Shown here one piece after another: positions 28,359-36,874 of a stretch of 64,000 nt of DNA. The notes below the pieces were generated by a model. The model saw only the letters and a program-made list of their open reading frames with translations. It had not been told where the DNA came from and searched no databases. The stretch is from NCBI RefSeq assembly GCF_013317235.1, contig NZ_WLCM01000003.1, positions 163,739-227,738 of the forward strand, written 5' to 3'. A program made the translations under genes and the position numbers. The DNA comes from Leisingera sp. ANG59 (GTDB taxonomy: Bacteria > Pseudomonadota > Alphaproteobacteria > Rhodobacterales > Rhodobacteraceae). Each line of letters starts with the position of its first letter. Within the stretch, counting starts at the first letter, position 1.

Positions 28359-29960
28359 TTATCCGGTTTCGGCAACCAGATCACTGGCCTTTTCCCCGAT
28401 CATGATCGCAGGCGCGTTGGTGTTGCCGGAGACTATTTCCGGCATGATAGAGCAATCGGCAACCCTCAGCCCTTCGATGCCATACACGCGCAGCTTTTCA
28501 TCTACCACTGCGTTCTCCCCCGTTCCCATCTTGCAGGTTCCGGTAGGGTGATAAATTGAAACCGAGTTGCTGCGCGCCCAATCCAGTGTTCCCTTGTAAT
28601 CTTCCATTGCCAGGTCAGCGCTGGGGCGGAACTCGTCGGCAATCTTGGACGCCAGCGGGTTGTGCCGGGCAATGCGGCGGGCGATATTCACGCCGTCGAC
28701 GATGGTCCGGCAGTCGGTTTTCGTGGACAGGTAGTTCGGGATGATCTTCGGATAGGTCTTGGGATCCGGCCCGTTCAGCCGGATTTCGCCGCGGCTTTCC
28801 GGGCGCAGCTGGCACACCGACATGGTGAAGGCTGAGAACGGATGAACCCCCTCGCCGGGGCTGTCTGCCGACCAGGGCTGCACATGGAACTGGATGTCCG
28901 GGGTCGCCAGCTCAGGCCGGGTTTTCATGAATCCGGTGGCAAGGCTTGCTGCCATGGTCATCGGCCCGGCCCGGAACAGTGCGTATTTCAGCGCAATCCG
29001 CGCCTGGTTGAACAGGCTGCGCACCTCGTCGTTCAGCGTCGGCTCGTTGCATTTGTAGACCAGCCGCGCCTGCAGGTGGTCCTGCAGTCCCTGGCCGACG
29101 CCGGGCAGATCCACCAGCGGCTCGATGCCGTTGGCCTTCAGCTGCGCCGCCGGGCCGATCCCCGAGAGCATCAACGTCTGCGGCGAGTTGATGGCGCCGG
29201 CAGACAGGATCACTTCCCTGCGCGCCGTGATGGTCTGGCGCCGGCCGGCCTTGTCCAGGTAGGTCACGCCGGTCACGCGGCGCCCGTCCAGGCCGATCTT
29301 TTCCACCATCGCATGGGTGATGATCTGCAGATTGGGCCTGCTCCGCGCCGGTTTCAGGAACGCCACCGCAGCGCTGCAGCGCCGGCCGTTGCGGGTGGTC
29401 AGCTGGAAATAGCCGACACCCTCCTGCCCGGCGCCGTTATAGTCGGGATTGAACGGGTATCCTGCCTCCTGCGCCGCGGCCACCCAGGCGTCGCAAATCG
29501 GGCGCTGGATGCGCATGTTGGAAACCGCCAGCGGCCCGCCGGTGCCGTGAAACTCATCAGCTCCGCGCTCCTGATCCTCCGAACGCTTGAACAGCGGCAG
29601 CACGTCGTCCCAGCCCCAGCCCTGGTTGCCCATCTGGCGCCAGCGGTCGTAATCCTCCTTCTGGCCACGCACATACAAAAGCCCGTTCAGCGAGGACGAG
29701 CCGCCCAGAACCTTGCCCCGCGGCCAGTCGATGGAGCGGCCGTTGAGGCCCGGGTCCGGTTCGGTCTTGTAGCACCAGTCAACGGACGGGTTGTGCATGG
29801 TTTTGAAGTAGCCGACCGGAATGTGGATCCAGGGGTTTGTGTCGCGCCCGCCGGCCTCCAGCAGCACCACCTTGTTTTGCGGATCCGCACTCAGCCGGTT
29901 GGCAACAACACAGCCGGACGACCCTGCGCCTATGACGATGAAATCCGCGTCCAAAACCAT
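28359..29960 (-). CDS. iseJ: GMC-family flavoprotein dehydrogenase, probable isethionate dehydrogenase
   Basis: A 533-residue FAD enzyme of the choline-dehydrogenase type: FAD-binding GAGSSGCVVANRL near the start, GGSSSLNGLLYVRG, and the C-terminal active-site region with YHPTGTCKMG and GNTNAPAIMIGEK. The GMC family oxidises primary alcohols to aldehydes. It is divergent from a TRAP transporter and an IclR regulator, the arrangement reported for marine isethionate clusters, so oxidation of isethionate to sulfoacetaldehyde is proposed. The ATG at 29960 touches its GGGAGGG site with no spacer; a TTG at 29954 has a 6-base spacer and may be the real start. GC seems lower in the last 280 bases of the coding region. 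Confidence 0.6.
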   Translation of the reverse strand: MVLDADFIVIGAGSSGCVVANRLSADPQNKVVLLEAGGRDTNPWIHIPVGYFKTMHNPSVDWCYKTEPDPGLNGRSIDWPRGKVLGGSSSLNGLLYVRGQKEDYDRWRQMGNQGWGWDDVLPLFKRSEDQERGADEFHGTGGPLAVSNMRIQRPICDAWVAAAQEAGYPFNPDYNGAGQEGVGYFQLTTRNGRRCSAAVAFLKPARSRPNLQIITHAMVEKIGLDGRRVTGVTYLDKAGRRQTITARREVILSAGAINSPQTLMLSGIGPAAQLKANGIEPLVDLPGVGQGLQDHLQARLVYKCNEPTLNDEVRSLFNQARIALKYALFRAGPMTMAASLATGFMKTRPELATPDIQFHVQPWSADSPGEGVHPFSAFTMSVCQLRPESRGEIRLNGPDPKTYPKIIPNYLSTKTDCRTIVDGVNIARRIARHNPLASKIADEFRPSADLAMEDYKGTLDWARSNSVSIYHPTGTCKMGTGENAVVDEKLRVYGIEGLRVADCSIMPEIVSGNTNAPAIMIGEKASDLVAETG

Positions 29961-30021
29961 CCCTCCCGAACTCTCGATGAAAAAACTTCTATACAGGATG
30001 CGCAAATTGGTCTAGCGTTTT

Positions 30022-30040
30022 TTGATACGAAACGTCTCAA
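30022..30040. promoter_or_regulatory. Inverted repeat in the divergent dehydrogenase/TRAP promoter, candidate operator
   Basis: TTGATACG (30022-30029) and CGTCTCAA (30033-30040) form an inverted repeat with 7 of 8 positions matched and a 3-base centre. It sits midway in the 104-bp divergent region, a natural place for the IclR regulator encoded at the end of this module. Confidence 0.45.
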
Positions 30041-30064
30041 TAATTGATCTTAGGGAGGAGAATT

Positions 30065-31297
30065 ATGGGGCTGACCAACAAACTGAGCCGCATTTCGCGG
30101 CGGGATCTGTTCCGTGTGGCAGGGACTTACGGGATGAGCTCGACCCTGCTGGCGGCAGGCGGCTTCGGCGGCGCGATGAGCCTGGCGAATCTCGCCTCGG
30201 CTGCGGAATCAACCTATGAGAAGCGCTACGCCAAGCCCGCCAAGCACACGCTGAAGTTCGGCGCCTCGGGCTTCAACGCGCGCAACCTGCTGATTGAACG
30301 CGCCGGCGCGCTGGAGTTCGCCCGCGACCTCGAGGCACGCACCGACGGCGAGATCCGGATCGAGTTCATCGGCGACAACCAGATCTGCGGCCAGCTGTCC
30401 TGCGTCGAGAAAACCCAGCAGGGCATCGTCGACATCTACGCCGCTTCGACCCAGAACTCGGCCGGCGGCGCACCCTACCTGAACGTGCTGGACTATGCCT
30501 TCATGTTCCCAGGCCGCGCGTCCCAGTACCACTTCCTCTATCACCCCAAGAGCCAGGAAATCCTGCGCGACCCGCTGGAGAAGCGCCACGGGCTGAAGTT
30601 CCTGTTCAGCCATTGCGAGCTGCGCGGCATCCAGCTGGGCCTCAAATACAAGGACCAGCCCGCCATCACCAAGCTGGAACAGCTGTTCGGAACCAAGAAT
30701 CGCGTCACCGGCACCCAGCTGGGCCGGATCGCCATGAACGCGCTGAACCTGAACCCGGTGCCGGTGGCCTGGGAAGAGACCCTCGACGGCCTGAAACAGG
30801 GCCTGATCGACGGCGCCGAAACCTGGGCCTCCGCGGTGGCCTATGCCAATATGGCGCCGGTGGTCTCGCAGTCCGTTGACCTCAAGTTCTTCTGCGGCAC
30901 CGAGCACACCTCGATGTCGGCCAAGGTCTTTGACGGCCTCGAAGGCTATCTGCAGGACGCGGTGATGGAGAGCGCCTATTGGGCCCAGGCCCATGTGCAG
31001 GCGGCAAACGAGGCGGCGCTGGTCAAGACCGTCGGCTTCTCCGACCCGCAGCTTCCGGGCACAGTGTTTGCGGAACACGGCGTGCGCCCGGCCTTCCTGC
31101 CGGACAGCGAAATCCGCATGGCCGAGGAAATGTGCTCGCCCGAGTTCCAGCCGCAGCTGTGGGAGCAATGGCGCGACCGCCTGAACAAATGGGCCGGCGG
31201 CATCGACACCTATCAGGAAATCTACACCATCGCGCGCGAAGTCGGCAAAGACATGAAGCCCGAAAACGTGGAACCGCGCCGCTGGTGGAAGGGCTGA
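30065..31297 (+). CDS. TRAP transporter substrate-binding protein (isethionate-type module)
   Basis: A 410-residue DctP-type periplasmic receptor. The ATG at 30065 follows AGGGAGGAGAATT and starts a twin-arginine signal (SRRDLFRVAG). The mature part has TRAP-receptor features: an N-terminal strand THTLKFG-like stretch, IRIEFIGDNQICGQ, the GRIAMNALNLNPVPVAWEET segment and the C-terminal helices. It is followed by a stable stem-loop and then the two membrane subunits. The ligand is inferred from context as isethionate; a related sulfonate or hydroxy acid is also possible. Confidence 0.8.
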   Translation: MGLTNKLSRISRRDLFRVAGTYGMSSTLLAAGGFGGAMSLANLASAAESTYEKRYAKPAKHTLKFGASGFNARNLLIERAGALEFARDLEARTDGEIRIEFIGDNQICGQLSCVEKTQQGIVDIYAASTQNSAGGAPYLNVLDYAFMFPGRASQYHFLYHPKSQEILRDPLEKRHGLKFLFSHCELRGIQLGLKYKDQPAITKLEQLFGTKNRVTGTQLGRIAMNALNLNPVPVAWEETLDGLKQGLIDGAETWASAVAYANMAPVVSQSVDLKFFCGTEHTSMSAKVFDGLEGYLQDAVMESAYWAQAHVQAANEAALVKTVGFSDPQLPGTVFAEHGVRPAFLPDSEIRMAEEMCSPEFQPQLWEQWRDRLNKWAGGIDTYQEIYTIAREVGKDMKPENVEPRRWWKG

Positions 31298-31321
31298 CAA
31301 AGCCCTGAACAAAAAGCATGG

Positions 31322-31350
31322 GGCCGGCGCCAGACTGCGCCGGCCTTGTT
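31322..31350 (+). terminator. Intercistronic stem-loop after the TRAP receptor gene
   Basis: GGCCGGCGC (31322-31330) pairs perfectly with GCGCCGGCC (31337-31345), followed by a T-rich TTGTTT. It should partly stop transcription or protect the receptor message, giving more receptor than membrane subunits. Confidence 0.75.
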
Positions 31351-31399
31351 TGCCCAGCAGGATCCGGCAGGACCGCAGGGGCAATGAGGGGAGGAACAG

Positions 31400-32068
31400 A
31401 TGCAGCTTTGGCCGGATATCAGCGCCATTTTCAGCGCTTTCGCATCCCAGGACAGCTGGGAAATCCGCAATGCTTTGGAGAGCAACGCAGCCTGGGTGCT
31501 GGGCACCGCTGCCGCTGCTGCTGGCGGCCTTCTGGTGATGCTGGTCTACCGGCTGGTGCCGCTCTTGGACCGGCACCTGGAGCGCACCATCATGGTGTGG
31601 AGCTACCTGGCAATTGCCTTCATCATTTTCTGGGGGGTGATTGACCGCTTCGTGTTCAAAAACCAGCAGCCCTGGTCCACCACCATTCCGCCGCTCCTGT
31701 TCATGATCATGGCCTGGTTCGGGGCCGCCTTCAACGTGCGGCTGCGGACCCATCTCAGCTTCTCGGAATTCCGCACCGTGATGCCCCGCTGGGCGCAGAT
31801 GGGCTGCCTGACGTTGGATGCAGTGCTGTGGTTCGGCCTTGCGGTGATCGTCTTTGTCACCACCACCCGGCTGACCGCGCTGTCGGCCTCCAACTTCCAG
31901 ATCGTCCTGGGCACCGACAGCGTGCTGCAGTGGTGGTTCCTGATCACCGCGCCGCTGTCCTTTGTCCTGATGATCGCCCGGGTGTTTGAAAACCTCGCCG
32001 ACGACATCCGCAACTACCGCAGCGGCGCGCCGCTGATCAAACAGGCCGTGATCGGAGGAGACGTGTAA
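31400..32068 (+). CDS. TRAP transporter small membrane subunit (DctQ type)
   Basis: A 222-residue inner-membrane protein with four hydrophobic segments (about 35-55, 68-88, 95-112 and 138-195), somewhat longer than typical DctQ subunits because of about 30 extra N-terminal residues. It works with the large subunit in sodium-driven uptake. Its stop overlaps the ATG of the large subunit by one base. Confidence 0.88.
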   Translation: MQLWPDISAIFSAFASQDSWEIRNALESNAAWVLGTAAAAAGGLLVMLVYRLVPLLDRHLERTIMVWSYLAIAFIIFWGVIDRFVFKNQQPWSTTIPPLLFMIMAWFGAAFNVRLRTHLSFSEFRTVMPRWAQMGCLTLDAVLWFGLAVIVFVTTTRLTALSASNFQIVLGTDSVLQWWFLITAPLSFVLMIARVFENLADDIRNYRSGAPLIKQAVIGGDV

Positions 32069-33426
32069 TGGATACGGGAACCTGGGTCACGCTGATCTCG
32101 CTTGGGGTTACCTTCCTGTTCATGCTGGGCGTGCCGGTGTTGCTGGTCATCGGCTATTGGGTGATCGGCTGCTCCTTCGTGCTGGGGCTGACGCTCGACA
32201 ACATGGGCGCCGAGCTCCTGAATGTCTTCAACAAGGGCTTTGCCTTGCTGGCGATGCCGCTGTTCATCCTGACCGGCGACCTGATCAACCAGTCCGGCAT
32301 TGCCCGGCGCCTGTCCGATTTCGCCTATGCCTGCCTGGGCTGGATGCGCGGCGGGCTGGCGATGGCCTCGCTCGGCGCCTGCGGGCTGTTTGCCGCGATT
32401 TCAGGCTCCAATTCGGCAACTACCGCCACCATCGGCTCGATGCTGCACCCGGAAATGGTCAAGGGCGGCTATGACGAGCGGTTCTCGGCCGCAACCGCAG
32501 CCGCAGGCGGCACCGTCGGCATCATCATTCCGCCGTCGATCATCTTCATCGTCTACGGATTCCTGATGAACCTGCCGATTTCCGACCTGTTCGTCGCGGG
32601 CATCCTGCCCGGCGCGATGATGGTCATCGGCATGCAGCTGGCCTGCTGGATCATCTGCCGCCGCAACGGCTGGGGCTTTTTGATCCCGCTGCAGCTGAAC
32701 CGGGTCCTGAAAACCGCCTTCGGCGCTTGGCTCGGATTCTTTGCCATCGGGCTGGTGCTGTGGGGCATCTATACCGGCAAGTTCTCCCCCACCGAAGCGG
32801 CGGGCGTGACCGTCGGCTTCTGCGTCATTGCAGGCGTGCTGTCCTGGGTGGTGACCAGGATCACCGGCGCCAGCAGCGGCAAAACCTGGGAAGAGAAATC
32901 CTATGCCGAAATGCTGGTGGTCGAGGGCTTCACCATCCCGCAGATCCCCGGCATCGTGGTGCGCTCGGCGCAGATCACCGGCATCCTGGCACCGCTGATC
33001 GCGATTTCCGTGGTGATGCAGCAGATCCTGTCGCTCCTCGGCGCGCAGCAGGCGATCGGCGGGTTTGTCACCTCGATGGGCGGCTACCATGCGGTTCTGT
33101 TCACCTCGATGGTGATCGTGTTCTTCTCCGGCATGGTGCTGGAAAGCCTGCCGGTGACCATCATCCTGGCGCCGATCCTGGCGCCCATCGCGGCCTCCGT
33201 CGGGGTCGATCCGATCCATTTCTCGGTGATCTTCCTGGTCGGCGCCTCCATCGGCTTCATCACCCCGCCCTACGGGCTGAACCTCTATGTCGCATCGGGT
33301 GTGACCGGTGTTCCGTATTTCCGCCTGCTCCGCTATACCGTGCCTTACCTTGCAGCCCTGATCGGGGTCTGGGTGCTGGTCTCGCTGGTTCCCGATTTCG
33401 CGCTGGTGCTGCTGCCCAACAAATAG
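32068..33426 (+). CDS. TRAP transporter large permease subunit (DctM type)
   Basis: A 452-residue DctM-type permease with a dozen or so membrane segments. Motifs include LLAMPLFILTGDLI, AAISGSNSATTATIGSMLHPEM, GTVGIIIPPSIIFIVYG and the C-terminal IGFITPPYGLNLYV, all typical of the family. It is translated from an ATG inside the small subunit's stop and is followed 14 bp later by the IclR gene on the same strand. Confidence 0.94.
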   Translation: MDTGTWVTLISLGVTFLFMLGVPVLLVIGYWVIGCSFVLGLTLDNMGAELLNVFNKGFALLAMPLFILTGDLINQSGIARRLSDFAYACLGWMRGGLAMASLGACGLFAAISGSNSATTATIGSMLHPEMVKGGYDERFSAATAAAGGTVGIIIPPSIIFIVYGFLMNLPISDLFVAGILPGAMMVIGMQLACWIICRRNGWGFLIPLQLNRVLKTAFGAWLGFFAIGLVLWGIYTGKFSPTEAAGVTVGFCVIAGVLSWVVTRITGASSGKTWEEKSYAEMLVVEGFTIPQIPGIVVRSAQITGILAPLIAISVVMQQILSLLGAQQAIGGFVTSMGGYHAVLFTSMVIVFFSGMVLESLPVTIILAPILAPIAASVGVDPIHFSVIFLVGASIGFITPPYGLNLYVASGVTGVPYFRLLRYTVPYLAALIGVWVLVSLVPDFALVLLPNK

Positions 33427-33439
33427 CGATGAGGCGGCG

Positions 33440-34213
33440 ATGGCAGCGGATGCGCCGGACAAGAAAGAGGGGCAGATCCCCACCAACCTGCGCCTGCTGG
33501 TGCTGCTGGAGGAGGTCGCCCGCCGCGGCGTCGCGGTGAAGCCGGCCGAGATGATCGAGGCCATGGGCCTGCCCAAGCCCACCGTGCACCGGCTGATGCA
33601 AACGGCTGAGGCTGAGGGCTTCCTGCAGCGCGACCTGGACGGGCGGGCCTACGGGCCCGGCCCCCGCCTGCGCATGCTGGCGCAAAACACCATGTCGTCG
33701 GAGCATATGCGCACGGCACGCCTCAGCATCCTCAAGAGCGTCGCCGAAGAGCTGGGCGAAACCTGCAACCTCGCCATTCCCGACCGCGAGGGGATGGTCT
33801 ACCTGGACCGGGTGGAAACCAAATGGCCGCTGCGCATCCAGTTGCCGGTTGGAACTCAGGTGCCGTTTCATTGCACTGCCAGCGGCAAGATGTATCTGTC
33901 GACTCTAAAGCTCAGCACGTTGGAGGCGGTGCTTCGTTCACGACCTCTGGAGGCAGTGACCAGCAAGACCTGCACTGATCCGGATAATCTTTGCGCAGAG
34001 CTGGCGGCGATTTCCAGCCTCGGTTACTCCACCGATGATGAGGAGTTCATTGCCGGCATGGTTGCTGTCGCTGTCCCTGTAATGGACACGCGCAGCCGCC
34101 TGATGGCAACACTCTCGGTCCATGCCCCGGTGCAGCGCCGCAGCCTACGGGGCCTGCTGGAATTCTTGCCTGATCTGCAAAAGGCTGCATCCGAACTAGC
34201 CGGTCTTTCCTGA
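33440..34213 (+). CDS. IclR-family transcriptional regulator
   Basis: A 257-residue IclR protein: an N-terminal winged helix (NLRLLVLLEEVARRGVAVKPAEM, LPKPTVHRLMQTAE) and a C-terminal ligand domain (IPDREGMVYLDRVETKWPLRI, FHCTASGKMYLSTL, GYSTDDEEFIAGM). As the last gene of the module it probably responds to the transported substrate and acts at the divergent promoter near 30030. Codon use shifts noticeably around base 33850: very GC-rich before, plainer after. Confidence 0.9.
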   Translation: MAADAPDKKEGQIPTNLRLLVLLEEVARRGVAVKPAEMIEAMGLPKPTVHRLMQTAEAEGFLQRDLDGRAYGPGPRLRMLAQNTMSSEHMRTARLSILKSVAEELGETCNLAIPDREGMVYLDRVETKWPLRIQLPVGTQVPFHCTASGKMYLSTLKLSTLEAVLRSRPLEAVTSKTCTDPDNLCAELAAISSLGYSTDDEEFIAGMVAVAVPVMDTRSRLMATLSVHAPVQRRSLRGLLEFLPDLQKAASELAGLS

Positions 34214-34232
34214 GAACCTTAAGCTAGGCCAG

Positions 34233-35339
34233 TCAGGCCCGGAAGTTCTCCTTTGTTAATGACGTCAATCCGGTCTGCGCCATTGCAATGCTCAGTTCCT
34301 CACTGATGGCCGCCCAGAGTTGCTCGAGGCCATGGCTGCTACCGGCGGCAATTGCAAACTGAAGTATGCGCCCAAGGAAAATGAAATCAGCGCCGGCGGA
34401 AAGCGCCTTGAGGACGTCTTCGCCCGACCGAATTCCACTGTCGTAGAACAGAGGATAGTCCGGCCCAAGTGCGGAGCGGATCTTTGCTACCATGTCGATC
34501 GGGGCTGGAGCAGCTTCCAACTGGCGTGCGCCGTGGCTTGAGACTTGGATGGCATCTACGCCCGCAGAAACCAGCGCTCGGGCATCTTCAATATCCAACA
34601 CACCCTTAACAACCAATTTCCCTGGCCAAAGATCGCGCAGCCGGGCCAATGTGTCCCAGGTGGCCCGCGCCCGGCTTTCGGTACGGTCGAAGTCATAGCC
34701 CTCCATCTCGAAATTCGCCATCACTGGCTTGCCCTTGAACAGGGCCGCCAGCGACCAGCGCGGATGCAGGGCAAAATCGAGGAACTGCCACGGGCCTATG
34801 CGGAACGGCATCTTGAAGCCGTGGCGCAACTCGCGTGGGCGGCGGCCGACCTCGGGCACATCGACAGTGAGCACCAGGGTTTGATAGCCGGCTACTCGGG
34901 CGCGCTCGGCCAACTTGAAGGTGCCAGTGCCGTCACCGCTGAAGTAAAGCTGGAACCAAGCATAGCCCTCTGCCGCCTCCAAAATGGATTCCAAAGGGGT
35001 TGAGGCGACGGTGGAAACCCCGTGCGGCACCCGGTAGCGCGCTGCCAAACGGGCCAGCATCAGATCGGCGCCGGGGGCCGTCAGGTTGCACATGCCCATG
35101 GGGGCAATCCCGAAGGGCCGGTCCGCCTCGGCGTCAAAGATCCGGGTGGCCAGCGAGCGCTGGCTGACATCGCGCAGGATACGGGGCCGCAGGGTGATGG
35201 CGTCCAGGGCAGCGCGGTTACGCGCCGCCCCGGTTTCCTGTCCGGCGGCGCCGTCGATATAGTCAAACACCATCCAGGGCAGCCGCCGCCTTGCCAGGCG
35301 GCGGGCATCCTCGGCGGAATGAATGGCGCCTGCGGCCAT
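34233..35339 (-). CDS. FMN-dependent alpha-hydroxyacid dehydrogenase, probable sulfolactate dehydrogenase
   Basis: A 368-residue FMN enzyme of the lactate dehydrogenase (cytochrome)/glycolate oxidase family: FDYIDGAAGQE near residue 20, then PFGIAPMGM, the catalytic-histidine segment QVSSHGARQLE (family consensus SNHGGRQLD) and the FMN-phosphate loop DSGIRSGEDVLKAL. The ATG at 35339 overlaps the stop of the decarboxylase beta gene. Being last in a DHPS-type operon, oxidation of sulfolactate to sulfopyruvate (as proposed for SlcD) is the most economical role; lactate or mandelate oxidation cannot be excluded. Confidence 0.6.
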   Translation of the reverse strand: MAAGAIHSAEDARRLARRRLPWMVFDYIDGAAGQETGAARNRAALDAITLRPRILRDVSQRSLATRIFDAEADRPFGIAPMGMCNLTAPGADLMLARLAARYRVPHGVSTVASTPLESILEAAEGYAWFQLYFSGDGTGTFKLAERARVAGYQTLVLTVDVPEVGRRPRELRHGFKMPFRIGPWQFLDFALHPRWSLAALFKGKPVMANFEMEGYDFDRTESRARATWDTLARLRDLWPGKLVVKGVLDIEDARALVSAGVDAIQVSSHGARQLEAAPAPIDMVAKIRSALGPDYPLFYDSGIRSGEDVLKALSAGADFIFLGRILQFAIAAGSSHGLEQLWAAISEELSIAMAQTGLTSLTKENFRA

Positions 35340-35893
35340 CAGCCGGCCACGGCCTTCATGAAGCGGTCGCGGATCACCACCGGGTCCATCGTGATCACCG
35401 GCATCTTGGCGTTGCCGCTGTCGCATTTGACCACCAGCACGGTGGCTTCGCCGCTGGACAGAGCCTCCTCCAGCGCCGGGCTGGTGTCCTTGTCCTGCAC
35501 CTCCACCACCCGGGTGCAGCCGGCGGCGCGGGCCATGGCGGCTAGGTCGGTGCGCTGGCTGGTATAGGTCGGCTGGTCGCCGGTGGAGCCATAGGAGCCG
35601 TTGTCGACGATCATCAGGATGTAGTTGGAGGGCGCGTTGTTGCCGATGGTGGGCAGGGTGCCGAGGTTGGTGAGGATCGAGCCGTCACCGTCGATCACGA
35701 TCACCGGTTTCGGCTGCGCCAGCGCCAGCCCCAGACCGATGGAGGAGGCTAGCCCCATGGTGCCCAGCATGTAGAAATTGGTTGGTTGGTCGTCGATCGC
35801 GTGCAGCTCCTGTGACGGAATGCCGATGTTGCAGACCACCAGCTGGTCCCGCAGGATGGGCGCGATCTCTTTCAGGATTTCAGAACGGATCAT
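35339..35893 (-). CDS. comE: Sulfopyruvate decarboxylase, beta subunit (TPP-binding)
   Basis: A 184-residue thiamine-diphosphate-binding subunit. The TPP motif starts at IDGDGSIL and ends at VDNGSYG with normal spacing; IPSQELHAI and MLGTMGLASSIGLGLA match the family of split sulfopyruvate/phosphonopyruvate decarboxylases. The start at 35893 overlaps the alpha-subunit stop. Together with the alpha subunit it should convert sulfopyruvate to sulfoacetaldehyde and CO2 in the cytoplasm. A phosphonopyruvate substrate is possible from fold alone, but neighbours argue for the sulfonate. Confidence 0.78.
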   Translation of the reverse strand: MIRSEILKEIAPILRDQLVVCNIGIPSQELHAIDDQPTNFYMLGTMGLASSIGLGLALAQPKPVIVIDGDGSILTNLGTLPTIGNNAPSNYILMIVDNGSYGSTGDQPTYTSQRTDLAAMARAAGCTRVVEVQDKDTSPALEEALSSGEATVLVVKCDSGNAKMPVITMDPVVIRDRFMKAVAG

Positions 35894-36396
35894 TGGTCGC
35901 CATAGCCTCCCCAGAAGTTGGCGTCGGTCAGGATGGCAACGGGCTTGTTGCACATGAAGGTGTATTTCAGGATGTTGTCCAGCTCCTCGACATCCTTCTG
36001 CCAGTGGAAGTGGTAGGTCGGGATATTGAGCTGGGCCAGCAGCGCCTTGGTATGCACCGCCATTTCCACCTGGCAGGCCACCGGCTCGCGCAGTTCGCCG
36101 CGGTAGGAGATCAGCATCGGCAGCGGCAACCGGTAGTACTGGATCAGCGTCGCCAGCGTGTTGATCGTCACTCCGATGGCGGTGTTCTGCATGATGATGG
36201 CCGGGCGCTTGCCGCCCATCCAGGCGCCGGCGCAGAGCCCCATGCCCTCGTCCTCCTTGTTGGAGGGGATGTGGAAGATGTCGTCGCGCTGGTCGATCTC
36301 CTCGATCACGCCGGCCAGCTGCTTGCAGGGCACGGTCGTGACGAAGGAGACGCCGTTGGCGGCCAGATCGTCAGCGATCCTTTTGTCTATGTTCAT
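35890..36396 (-). CDS. comD: Sulfopyruvate decarboxylase, alpha subunit
   Basis: A 168-residue subunit carrying the pyrimidine-binding half of the TPP enzyme: ANGVSFVTTVPCKQLAGVIEEI, then the catalytic-glutamate segment SNKEDEGMGLCAGAW. I set the start at 36396 (MNIDKRIADDL); the 61 codons upstream show no similarity and run into the UspA gene. It overlaps the beta-subunit gene by four bases, so the two are translated in equal amounts. Confidence 0.78.
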   Translation of the reverse strand: MNIDKRIADDLAANGVSFVTTVPCKQLAGVIEEIDQRDDIFHIPSNKEDEGMGLCAGAWMGGKRPAIIMQNTAIGVTINTLATLIQYYRLPLPMLISYRGELREPVACQVEMAVHTKALLAQLNIPTYHFHWQKDVEELDNILKYTFMCNKPVAILTDANFWGGYGDQ

Positions 36397-36433
36397 GGTC
36401 GGTAGCCTTTGCTTCGGGTGTCGTGTTTCGTTG

Positions 36434-36844
36434 TCATGCGGTCCGGCAGACGTGGACTGCGCAAGGGGCGTGGCGGACCACGCGGGCAGCGGTCGAGCCG
36501 AGGAAATAGTCGCTGAGGCCGGGTTTGTGGGAGCCGACGACGATGCAGTCCATGCCGTGATTCTCCGCGTATTCGACAATGGCGCGGTAGGACCGGCCCT
36601 TGACGATCTCTGCCGTCACATTGCCGTGGCCTGCGGTCTTCTTGGCGAGCAGCTGGCGGGCCTTGTCGTAGCCTTCGCGCACGGTGTCTTCGTCCAGGTA
36701 GGCGGTGACGGAACTGTGCACCGCCTCATAGACATGCAGTGCAGTGATTTGCCCGCCCGGATTGCACAGGGTGGCGGCGGCCTCCAGCGTCGTTTCAGAA
36801 ACCCCGTGATCCAGGGCCATGGGAACCAGGATTTTGTCATACAT
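36434..36844 (-). CDS. Universal stress protein UspA family
   Basis: A 136-residue UspA domain protein beginning YDKILVPMALDHG and ending with the ATP-binding motif GSHKPGLSDYFLGSTAARVVRHAPCAV. ATP-binding members act as sensors or chaperones. UspA genes are often seen beside TRAP transporter operons, where some bind the membrane parts; a role in tuning sulfonate uptake is inference. Confidence 0.9.
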   Translation of the reverse strand: MYDKILVPMALDHGVSETTLEAAATLCNPGGQITALHVYEAVHSSVTAYLDEDTVREGYDKARQLLAKKTAGHGNVTAEIVKGRSYRAIVEYAENHGMDCIVVGSHKPGLSDYFLGSTAARVVRHAPCAVHVCRTA

Positions 36845-36874
36845 GGTTGCTCTCCGTTTGTTTGGCGCGCGGGC

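Noticed and set aside
30209..33582. Long minus-strand frames opposite the TRAP genes (30209-31753, 32401-33582)
   Set aside because: Low-complexity shadows; the plus strand has complete TRAP proteins with ribosome binding sites.
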